Shown here piece after piece: positions 1-4,680 of a stretch of 5,708 bases of DNA. The DNA lies in NCBI GenBank assembly GCA_030039575.1, contig JASHVH010000548.1, forward strand, positions 1-5,708, read 5' to 3'. How positions within the stretch are numbered: the first letter of the stretch is position 1; every line of letters begins with the position of its first letter. The DNA is from Acidimicrobiales bacterium. Lineage in GTDB: Bacteria > Actinomycetota > Acidimicrobiia > Acidimicrobiales > Palsa-688. Below the pieces are notes generated by a model, which ran no database searches, was not told the origin of the DNA, and saw only the letters and a program-made list of their open reading frames with translations. The position numbers were made by a program, and so were the translations under genes.

Positions 1-157
1 TTTCCATCGGGATTGGAAGAGGAACGGCCGGCCCCGGTGGACGACTGGCGGAGGCTCCGGAGGCAACCGTCGGCATGCAGGCGCAAGCGACCAGTACGGT
101 CGTGGCGGCGACCGCAAGACGGCGAACGCGGACTTTTTTCCGCTCTCCCAGTCTCAC
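1..157 (-). CDS. Secreted protein or lipoprotein, N-terminal part only (runs off window edge)
   Basis: A GTG start whose GTGA overlaps the stop codon of the upstream SCO-domain gene opens a frame that stays open to the left edge (52 codons visible). The N-terminus is a clear export signal: a basic n-region (MRLGERKKVRVRR), a hydrophobic core at residues 14-24 (LAVAATTVLVA), then Cys25 in a lipobox-like L-V-A-C, followed by a Pro/Ala/Ser-rich linker at about residues 29-50. Either lipid modification at Cys25 or signal peptidase I cleavage after the later ASGASA stretch is possible. There is no good Shine-Dalgarno, which is expected if translation is coupled to the preceding gene. Co-transcription with the SCO gene suggests an extracytoplasmic partner in the same copper or redox task, but that is inference. 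The functional domain lies outside the window, so the family cannot be named. Confidence 0.72.
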   Translation of the reverse strand, partial: MRLGERKKVRVRRLAVAATTVLVACACMPTVASGASASRPPGPAVPLPIPME

Positions 158-2013
158 TTGTCTCGCAGCGCGCTTTCGATGCTGCTGGCAAGCATCACCG
201 AGAACGAAGATTTCGTTGCTTCCGTGGCCGGGCCGGGGTCAGTGTCCAGAATGAAGCGCGTATTTCCACTGGCGTCGATGACGTAGGCGAACTCGCTGTG
301 ACCGATCATCGCTCCTGCAGGCAGTGAGACGACGGCCTCGCCGTAGGACGCCCAAACGTGGCGCAGTTGCTGGAGCGAGCCGGTTAGGTACTTCCAATTG
401 CTTAGGTTTTCCAACCCTTCTTGGTTGTCGAAGGCAGTCAGGTAATCCGGCGTAATAAAGCGGGGGTTGGCGTTGATAGCGACCATCTCCACCCGGCGGG
501 ACGCGCCTCCCAAGTAACCGTCAGCGATACGGAATTCCTGAGCGATCACGGGGCAGTCGGTGGTGCACACATCGTCGAGGAAGGTGAGGGCGACCGTCTT
601 GCCGCGGAGACTGGCCAGTGACACAACCTTGCCGTTCTGGTCGACAAGGCTGAAGGCCGGCGCGGGATGGTCGAAAGTACCCGGAGTGCCGTCGACGGCT
701 TGGGCCAGGATAGGGTCGGCGCGCGGGTTGAGGGTCGCAAAGCTCATGGGCACCGCCCCGACGAGCACGATACCGATGGCGCCAAGCGCGGCCACCGAAC
801 GGAAGGTGTAGGTCGGGTCGGCCAAGACCTTTTCCCGCAATGACACAGGCCCCGTGCTGGCCGCCGTTGCTTGGATCGGTACCACACGGCCGTCCTCGGT
901 TGGGGCCGGAGCTCGCGTTAGGGCCAGGTACCCGGCGACGAAGACCAGCGCCATAGGGATCATGCTGTTGGGGTCGGTACCAACTCCTCCCATGAAGCCC
1001 AGGTCCTCGACCAGGACCCAGTCTGCGAGGCACAGTACAAGTCCAGCGACGACGCCCACGAGGGCGGGCCGAGGCCGCGCGGTGATGAACAGCACCCCTA
1101 CGCCGGCCAGGGCGACCACGACGAACAGGTTCACTCCCCACCCGTGGGCGGCGTCGAAACGGGCAAAAGCGGCCACCCACGATGCGAGCAGGTGCGGTTG
1201 AGGGGTGGTCGCCATCTGCTGGACCATGCTCGTAAGGCTCCCGGGGCTGGTGTGCGAGGTGAGTTGACCCTGCCAGAAGCCGCGGCCCGGCCAAGCTTGC
1301 AGGAGCGCCATACCCAGCCAGAACAGCCCTATTACCCGCAAGATCCAGCGGCCCAGCGTCGGGGTGGCCCACGACGTTTCCGGCAGTGCAATGAGCACGC
1401 CCGCCGCGCAGTAGAAGAGAACCGCCCCAGGGAGGCCGAACATCCAACTCTGGCCGGGAGCGAACACCTGACCGAACGCTTCGCCGAAAATCCACACCAC
1501 CACCCCCCAGCCCGCGCTGGCGACACCGCCGAGCCGCGACCATGTGCCCCTCGACGCCGCCACGAGCCACACACCCAGGCCGACCTGGATCCAGACGGCG
1601 GCAGCAGGAGCGCTGATGGGGTGGTAGCTCCACGTCGTCGCCATGGCGTTGTCCAGGTGCTGGACCCAACTTGGAGAGGACGCGGCGGCCGGCTCGATAA
1701 CCTGAGGGGCCATACCAAGAGGCATCGATGCTTGGGCCTGAAGGAGGCCGTCGAAGATCCAAATGATCCCAAAAGAGATGCGTAGCAACCGTCTGGGAAC
1801 CGGTTCGGGGGAAGAATAACGGGACCGGGCTACGAACGTCCCGTCGGCCGCCGCCCTTGCCTGGCGCAGCTGAACGGACCGCAGAATGTTCCACGCCGCG
1901 GCGACCAACGCGAGGATGAGCAGCACGACCAGACCCTGGTGCAAGAGGGTCGACTGGAAAGCCGAGACGACACTGGGGTTGTTGGTGCTCAGCCCGGTGC
2001 TCATTCCAGGCAT
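154..2013 (-). CDS. Polytopic membrane protein with C-terminal SCO1/SenC-type thioredoxin domain
   Basis: A 619-residue fusion. The N-terminal ~425 residues hold about ten hydrophobic segments (near 26-45, 77-96, 138-154, 165-185, 190-210, 222-241, 293-311, 315-337, 350-366 and 407-425). Residues ~450-617 are an SCO1/SenC-like thioredoxin fold: an APAFSLVDQNGK start, then LTFLDD followed by C483-TTD-C487-P, and H572 in GHSEFAYVID. These are the two Cys and one His that bind copper in known SCO proteins. Ordinary SCO proteins are about 200 residues with one membrane anchor, so this is a large fusion. SCO proteins deliver copper to, or reduce thiols of, extracytoplasmic enzymes such as cytochrome oxidase CuA. 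If that holds here, the C-terminal domain lies outside the membrane (inferred). The ATG at 2013 is supported by AGGAG at 2025-2029, 11 nt upstream; a second ATG (2004) is the alternative. It lies divergent to an ECF sigma gene and overlaps a secreted-protein gene downstream. The membrane domain is not a family I can name with certainty. Confidence 0.88.
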   Translation of the reverse strand: MPGMSTGLSTNNPSVVSAFQSTLLHQGLVVLLILALVAAAWNILRSVQLRQARAAADGTFVARSRYSSPEPVPRRLLRISFGIIWIFDGLLQAQASMPLGMAPQVIEPAAASSPSWVQHLDNAMATTWSYHPISAPAAAVWIQVGLGVWLVAASRGTWSRLGGVASAGWGVVVWIFGEAFGQVFAPGQSWMFGLPGAVLFYCAAGVLIALPETSWATPTLGRWILRVIGLFWLGMALLQAWPGRGFWQGQLTSHTSPGSLTSMVQQMATTPQPHLLASWVAAFARFDAAHGWGVNLFVVVALAGVGVLFITARPRPALVGVVAGLVLCLADWVLVEDLGFMGGVGTDPNSMIPMALVFVAGYLALTRAPAPTEDGRVVPIQATAASTGPVSLREKVLADPTYTFRSVAALGAIGIVLVGAVPMSFATLNPRADPILAQAVDGTPGTFDHPAPAFSLVDQNGKVVSLASLRGKTVALTFLDDVCTTDCPVIAQEFRIADGYLGGASRRVEMVAINANPRFITPDYLTAFDNQEGLENLSNWKYLTGSLQQLRHVWASYGEAVVSLPAGAMIGHSEFAYVIDASGNTRFILDTDPGPATEATKSSFSVMLASSIESALRDK

Positions 2014-2052
2014 GGGGCTCTATTCTCCTGGATTGGCTGCTCGAGCATTATG
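2014..2052 (-). promoter_or_regulatory. Ribosome site and possible -10 of the SCO-domain gene
   Basis: Reading the minus strand, AGGAG (2029-2025) precedes the ATG at 2013. CATAAT (2052-2047), one mismatch from TATAAT, could be a -10 with transcription starting near 2040 and a leader of about 27 nt. No convincing -35 lies 16-18 bases further upstream, so the promoter may depend on an activator or a different sigma factor. The -10 sits inside a short odd palindrome, GCATTATGC (2045-2053). Confidence 0.4.
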
Positions 2053-2063
2053 CCTCCAGCGCC

Positions 2064-2091
2064 GGGAACAGCGCGCCTCGAGCCTGTCCTG
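2064..2091 (+). promoter_or_regulatory. Candidate ECF-type promoter upstream of the sigma factor gene
   Basis: GGGAAC (2064-2069) followed by 16 bases and GTCCTG (2086-2091) resembles the GGAAC / CGTC-type bipartite promoters used by many ECF sigma factors. It points toward the sigma gene and would give a leader of about 140 nt to the preferred start. Autoregulation is common among ECF factors, so this could be a self-controlled promoter. It is a motif match only. Confidence 0.4.
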
Positions 2092-2099
2092 ATCGAGGC
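2075..2099. repeat. Inverted repeat in the divergent promoter region
   Basis: GCCTCGA (2075-2081) and TCGAGGC (2093-2099) are perfect 7-base inverted copies separated by 11 bases. They flank the candidate -10 element (2086-2091) of the ECF-type promoter. The geometry fits a dimeric regulator site or a small RNA hairpin at the 5' end of the sigma transcript. No regulator is identified. Confidence 0.4.
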
Positions 2100-2236
2100 C
2101 CTAGGCCCAGCAGGGCAACGGCCGTTGCGCCGGAAGCTTCAATACCCAATTAGTCGAGCGAGTGCGGCGCTTGGTTCCCACGAGCCTCGGTGGCCAAAGT
2201 GGAATGCGTGAACAACGCGGACATAAGGTGGCCAAC

Positions 2237-2818
2237 GTGGACCCGCTGAGGGCGCTGGCCCGAAGGGGTGGCGCAGGCGACGTTCGGGCCATCGGAGCCC
2301 TGGTGGAGACCGCCTATGAACCGGTGTGGCGGCTCTGTTCTACGCTCGTTGACGAGAAGAGCGCGGACGACCTGGCGCAAGAGGTGTTCTTCCGTGTGGT
2401 CCGTGCACTACCGACCTTCCGGGGCGAGTCTTCAGGGCTGACTTGGGTCTTGGCGATCGCTCGCCACGTCTGCCTGGACGAGCTCCGGGCTCGTTCTCGC
2501 CGGCGCCGCCGAGATGCTGTCCTGGGCCCAGGCGACGACACGGCTGCCGCGGACGCGAGCGGCGACGTGGCCATAGCCGACCTGATCAGTCGCCTCGACG
2601 AAGACCGCCGGGCGGCGTTCGTGCTGACACAGTTGCTGGGCCTGTCGTACGACGAAGCCGCCAAAGTGTGCGCCTGCCCCCCGGGGACGATCCGATCTCG
2701 AGTGGCCCGAGCGCGCGCCGACCTCATCTCACTTATCCGCCGCTCTGAACCAGAGCGTCCGGTAGGCGGGCCCCACCTGGCCCAGGGCCACACGGCCCGG
2801 CGGTCCCACACCGGATGA
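2237..2818 (+). CDS. sigC: ECF RNA polymerase sigma factor, SigC-like
   Basis: A 193-residue sigma-70 family protein of the ECF class, which directs RNA polymerase to a dedicated promoter set. Sigma region 2 spans about residues 20-88 (SADDLAQEVFFR, then the GLTWVLAIARHVCLDELRAR stretch). A basic, Asp/Ala-rich linker follows, and region 4 spans about 115-168 with the helix-turn-helix LLGLSYDEAAKVCACPPGTI followed by RSRVARARADL. The LTQLLGLSY and GTIRSRVARAR stretches and the W-x-L-A-I-A-R-H-V pattern resemble mycobacterial SigC as I remember it; a database comparison was not possible. The GTG at 2237 is preferred because AAGGTGG (2225-2231) lies 5 nt upstream. Other in-frame starts are GTG 2228, ATG 2204 and GTG 2162. 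No anti-sigma gene follows, which fits SigC-type factors. Divergence from the SCO gene suggests that gene is a target. The Pro/His/Gly-rich tail after residue 170 lies outside the conserved domains. Confidence 0.9.
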   Translation: MDPLRALARRGGAGDVRAIGALVETAYEPVWRLCSTLVDEKSADDLAQEVFFRVVRALPTFRGESSGLTWVLAIARHVCLDELRARSRRRRRDAVLGPGDDTAAADASGDVAIADLISRLDEDRRAAFVLTQLLGLSYDEAAKVCACPPGTIRSRVARARADLISLIRRSEPERPVGGPHLAQGHTARRSHTG

Positions 2819-2820
2819 CG

Positions 2821-2862
2821 GCCCGGGAAAGACACCACCTTCGCTTTCGGTGAGCTCCGGGC
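2821..2862 (+). terminator. Possible hairpin after the sigma factor gene
   Basis: GCCCGG (2821-2826) and CCGGGC (2857-2862) can close a stem three bases after the sigma stop codon, with an inner CACC/GGTG pairing (2836-2839 with 2849-2852). There is no T run after it, so it is at best a weak, U-tract-less terminator of a kind often proposed in GC-rich actinobacteria. Confidence 0.25.
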
Positions 2863-3042
2863 AATCTGATCAGCCGCTCCCGCCAGACCCGCAACCAGGT
2901 TGTCTATGACTGGTTGGACCGGGCCCTATGACATCGCTGTCAAGCCAGTGGCCCTCAGGACCTCGTCCAACGCCACATTGTGGATGGCCGTGAGTTTTCG
3001 TCGGGCCCCGGTGATTTGTGACCGGATGACGGTAAGAAAGCA
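2863..3042. other. Intergenic stretch with possible gene remnants
   Basis: No complete gene is visible between the sigma factor and the tRNA. Two short open frames meet head to head at CTATGA (2926-2931). The plus frame 2854-2931 ends in R-N-Q-V-V-Y-D-W-L-D-R-A-L then TGA. The minus frame, open from inside the tRNA gene down to a TAG at 2926, ends in L-D-E-V-L-R-A-T-G-L-T-A-M-S. Neither has a credible start or ribosome site. They could be decayed ends of old genes or chance. CTATGAC is also repeated at 2904-2910 and 2926-2932. Confidence 0.2.
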
Positions 3043-3074
3043 TTGTAAAGAGGGGCGGCCGCGAACGTTATAGC
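3043..3074 (+). promoter_or_regulatory. Candidate promoter of the CAU tRNA
   Basis: TTGTAA (3043-3048) and an AT-rich TTATAGC block (3068-3074) lie 17-48 bases ahead of the tRNA in an otherwise GC-rich area. The spacer is 18-20 bases depending on which hexamer is taken as the -10. Transcription would start close to 3081, leaving a short precursor leader. Confidence 0.4.
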
Positions 3075-3090
3075 ATGTCAGACCAAATAA

Positions 3091-3163
3091 GGGCTCGTAG
3101 CTCAGCGGTCAGAGCAGGGGACTCATAATCCCTCGGTCGTGGGTTCGATCCCCACCGAGCCCA
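3091..3163 (+). tRNA. tRNA, anticodon CAU (Ile2 more likely than elongator Met)
   Basis: A full cloverleaf of 73 nt. The acceptor 3091-3097 pairs with 3156-3162 (GGGCTCG/CGAGCCC), the D stem is 3100-3103/3112-3115, and the anticodon stem 3117-3121/3129-3133 holds loop CTCATAA with anticodon CAT at 3124-3126. The T stem is 3139-3143/3151-3155 with a normal TTCGATC loop, and the discriminator is A3163. CCA is not encoded. CAU is shared by elongator Met and by the Ile tRNA whose C34 becomes lysidine through TilS to read AUA. The A-G-A-G-C-A-G then GACTCATAATC pattern resembles Escherichia coli ileX as I remember it, so Ile2 is favoured. It is not the initiator, because the 1-72 pair is a normal G-C. 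Confidence 0.95.
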
Positions 3164-3196
3164 CACCTCGCGCAGCCACGCAGGGCACGGGCACTA

Positions 3197-3535
3197 TTAC
3201 GGCACCCGTGGGCTTCCGCAAGTTGTAGCCACGGAGATCCTCGTGGCGGCGTAGCTTGGGGCGGAGGCGGACGCGGACGCAACGACATTGGTCTTTGCCT
3301 CCGTTGCCCTTACCCAAAAAGCGACCGTGCCGTTACGGGCGAAGCTCGATTCCCCGATGTCGCCAACGCTGCCAGTCACCCTTGTCCACACGCCGGCCGG
3401 TAACAGGGAGGCGGCGGCGCGGATAACCGCCGGCGGCTGGGCGGCCGCCGCCCCGCCGGCGCCGGTAAACGGCGACCCGGCTATGAAACCGATCGAAATC
3501 GCGATAAGGGGGGTGCGGCCGCTCGAGTGCCTCAT
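3197..3535 (-). CDS. Small secreted protein of unknown function
   Basis: A 112-residue protein. The start ATG at 3535 is chosen because GGGAGG lies about 5 nt upstream on the minus strand; an in-frame ATG at 3586 would add 17 residues before a typical signal sequence and is less likely. Residues 1-36 look like an export signal: MRHSSGR, a hydrophobic core TPLIAISIGFIAG, then a Gly/Ala-rich region ending in AAAA-Q. The mature part is rich in Ala, Ser, Thr and Val, with an ARNGTVAFWVRATEAKTNVV stretch that could form beta strands and a single Cys near the C-terminus. I recognise no domain. The 3' end stops 33 bases short of the tRNA, which is on the other strand. The clear ribosome site and signal peptide argue for a real gene; the lack of any known family keeps confidence moderate. 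Confidence 0.55.
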   Translation of the reverse strand: MRHSSGRTPLIAISIGFIAGSPFTGAGGAAAAQPPAVIRAAASLLPAGVWTRVTGSVGDIGESSFARNGTVAFWVRATEAKTNVVASASASAPSYAATRISVATTCGSPRVP

Positions 3536-3584
3536 CGGCCCTCCCTTTTCTCGGCGGGCGGTCAGCGACAATCCGAAGCCCCGC

Positions 3585-3610
3585 ACGTAATGTGTAAATC
3601 CCGAATTTCC
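3585..3610 (-). promoter_or_regulatory. Possible ECF-like promoter of the small secreted protein gene
   Basis: On the minus strand GGAAAT (3610-3605) is followed after 17 bases by CGT (3587-3585), about 50 bases ahead of the start codon. This is a loose match to ECF-type promoters and is listed only because an ECF sigma factor is encoded about 800 bases away. The region also contains AT-rich TTTACACATTA, which could serve a housekeeping promoter instead. Confidence 0.22.
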
Positions 3611-3660
3611 TTGGCGGTCGCTACCACTTGGTTTACTTCGTGTTTAACTCAGGCCGCCCG

Positions 3661-3688
3661 TTGACAGCTGAGGCGGCCACGGGACTGT
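3661..3688 (+). promoter_or_regulatory. Housekeeping-type promoter with perfect -35
   Basis: TTGACA (3661-3666) is an exact consensus -35. After a 16-base spacer, GACTGT (3683-3688) fits the relaxed NANNNT -10 of actinobacteria. Upstream bases 3605-3652 are AT-richer than the surroundings. It reads toward the 31-codon ORF at 3791 and otherwise into the antisense of the minus-strand gene at 3837-4400. Confidence 0.45.
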
Positions 3689-3790
3689 GCAGATGTCGCG
3701 GGCCCGGGGTGCCGCGCCATGCGGTGGCCCTGCTGCTCCCGCAGATGATTTTTGCTCTCACGAGCCGTTTTAACAGGAGGACTCGAACTC

Positions 3791-3886
3791 ATGCCTGACT
3801 ACCCCGCTGAAGCCTTCTGCGCCGGAGCAGCCGGCGCTAGTCCTGGCTCATCCAGGCCGGCGCCGACTCCAGAAGGTAATGGCTGA
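3791..3886 (+). CDS. Possible small protein (31 codons) with strong ribosome site
   Basis: AGGAGG (3775-3780) lies 10 bases before ATG 3791, and the frame MPDYPAEAFCAGAAGASPGS then SRPAPTPEGNG ends with TGA at 3884-3886. It has a candidate promoter about 100 bases upstream. The peptide is Pro/Ala/Gly-rich, has one Cys and no hydrophobic segment, and resembles nothing I know. Its last 50 bases overlap the 3' end of the convergent minus-strand gene (3837-4400). No plus-strand gene follows until the whiB7 leader, so it is not an obvious leader peptide. It may be a true small protein, or the transcript may act as antisense RNA. Confidence 0.35.
   Translation: MPDYPAEAFCAGAAGASPGSSRPAPTPEGNG
3819..3837 (-). 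terminator. Hairpin at the end of the 187-residue protein gene
   Basis: GCGCCGG (3819-3825), a 5-base loop and CCGGCGC (3831-3837) form a perfect 7-bp stem directly at the stop codon of the minus-strand gene. No T run follows on the minus strand, so termination is uncertain. Confidence 0.3.
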
Positions 3887-4400
3887 CGGCCAGCGCCCGG
3901 TCGAAGCTCTCACAAAGCAGCTCTTCGCCCGCGAGCACCCGAGCCAGCGAGACCTTTTGGCGAGCGATGACGGTGAGACGCCGCTCGGCCGGGTCCGTCG
4001 CGGAGGGGTAGCTATCGATGGCTGACGTCTCGAGCGGGAAGTCGACGCCACCGATGCCGGCCAGGTCGATGGCCAGGTGGAGGAGGTCCGGCCCGTGCGG
4101 CAAGGGTGGCAGGGCCCAGGTAAAGGTCAACGGGAAGTGGTAGTCGTCAGAGGGGTCGGCCCCTTCGGGGAGCTCTACGACGGCATCCTCGAAGGACAGC
4201 AGTACCCGGGGGTCCACTTCGAGCGCCAGGTGCAGGTCGAGAGGGCCGTTGCACGCCTCTTCGGGGTGCAGGTCGACTTCCCAGGCCTGGCGGAGCGAAT
4301 AGGTCTCGACAAAGTGCCGCTCGTCATGAACGTGAAAGCCGTGGTCAACGGCGTGGTCTTTCAGTTCGGCCACGTACCCGGCGACGTCGATCACAGCCAT
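3837..4400 (-). CDS. Acidic cytoplasmic protein of unknown function
   Basis: A 187-residue protein beginning MAVIDVAGYVAELKDHAVDH. It is rich in Asp, Glu, His and Leu, with no signal peptide and no membrane segment. It contains repeated LDLHLALEVDP / DLLHLAIDLAGIGGVDFPLE-like stretches (about residues 54-64 and 106-124) that suggest beta strands, and an ARQKVSLARVLAGEELLCES helix pair near 146-165. I recognise no domain. ATG 4400 is preferred: the frame stays open up to 4649, but the extra 83 residues are an Ala/Arg/Pro-rich run lying across the opposite-strand whiB7 promoter and are unlike the rest. No Shine-Dalgarno precedes 4400, but a -10-like TAGCGT sits 7 bases ahead, so the mRNA may be leaderless. 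It is divergent from the whiB7 leader, so the two may share a regulatory region. Confidence 0.7.
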   Translation of the reverse strand: MAVIDVAGYVAELKDHAVDHGFHVHDERHFVETYSLRQAWEVDLHPEEACNGPLDLHLALEVDPRVLLSFEDAVVELPEGADPSDDYHFPLTFTWALPPLPHGPDLLHLAIDLAGIGGVDFPLETSAIDSYPSATDPAERRLTVIARQKVSLARVLAGEELLCESFDRALAVSHYLLESAPAWMSQD

Positions 4401-4407
4401 CGCCCCA

Positions 4408-4413
4408 ACGCTA
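4408..4413 (-). promoter_or_regulatory. -10-like element suggesting a leaderless mRNA
   Basis: On the minus strand TAGCGT (4413-4408) matches the TANNNT form of the actinobacterial -10. Seven bases separate it from the ATG at 4400, which places the transcription start at or next to the A of the start codon. This would explain the absence of a ribosome site. The -35 region is not recognisable. Confidence 0.35.
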
Positions 4414-4524
4414 GCGGGACGGGGCCAGAACCGAGCCCGCCGGGCGCTCCAGCCGAGGCGGCGCCGAGCCGGCCGGGCAGCCGGGCGCCGGCCCGCGCCC
4501 CACCCTTGCGATAGGGCCTGCTGG

Positions 4525-4580
4525 CCGGTCACGGTGCGAGGACCGGGCGTCACGCCCCGCGCGATGGCCCTGCTAGCAGG
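4525..4580. repeat. Three inverted repeats upstream of the whiB7 promoter
   Basis: CCGGTC (4525-4530) / GACCGG (4541-4546) with a 10-base spacer, GGGCG (4545-4549) / CGCCC (4553-4557) with a 3-base spacer, and the perfect 12-base palindrome CCTGCTAGCAGG (4569-4580), which ends 16 bases before the -35. The stretch 4401-4590 contains no plus-strand gene. The palindrome is placed well for a DNA-binding protein; the others may be GC-rich chance. Confidence 0.35.
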
Positions 4581-4587
4581 TTCTTCC

Positions 4588-4628
4588 TTAATTGAGTTGA
4601 CTTCCGCCGCGTTTAGTGCTCGGATAAT
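4588..4628 (+). promoter_or_regulatory. whiB7 promoter: AT-rich block, TTGACT -35, GATAAT -10
   Basis: The AT-rich TTAATT (4588-4593) stands exactly three bases before TTGACT (4597-4602). Published work on mycobacterial WhiB7 describes an AT-rich element about three bases upstream of the -35 as its binding signature, contacted through the AT-hook, so this fits autoregulation. GATAAT (4623-4628) is one mismatch from the -10 consensus but lies 20 bases from the -35 instead of the usual 17. That over-long spacer may make the promoter weak without activator help. A start near 4635 would give a leader of about 375 nt. Confidence 0.6.
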
Positions 4629-4680
4629 ACAAGGCAACAACCCGGACACGGGCAGAACGCGCTTCGAAGGAGGTCAGGCG

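Noticed and set aside
126..145. GCGGA-T6-TCCGC hairpin considered as a terminator for the SCO gene
   Set aside because: The T run lies in the loop, not after the stem, and the coupled downstream gene continues through it.
13..327. Plus-strand open frame at the left edge
   Set aside because: It is antisense to the SCO gene end and to the GTGA-coupled signal-peptide frame; it is Arg-rich with no motif or ribosome site.
521..1894. A 457-codon minus-strand open frame overlapping the SCO fusion gene, and plus-strand frames at 1144-1785 and 854-1201
   Set aside because: Composition is Arg/Pro/Gly-rich as expected of shadow frames in GC-rich coding DNA. The 154-2013 frame carries clear domain motifs and a ribosome site.
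3123..3317. Minus-strand frame ending in a G-I-E-P-T-T-like stretch
   Set aside because: That ending is the well-known artefact of translating the antisense of a tRNA gene.
3779..3790. tRNA T-arm-like sequence on the minus strand (GAGTTCGAGTCC), considered as a tRNA remnant or attachment site
   Set aside because: The flanking bases do not pair as a T stem, no acceptor or anticodon arm is found, and the same bases are explained by the spacer after the AGGAGG ribosome site.
4401..4649. N-terminal extension of the 187-residue protein to an ATG at 4649
   Set aside because: The extension is Ala/Arg/Pro-rich low-complexity sequence covering the opposite-strand whiB7 promoter, with no protein-like pattern.
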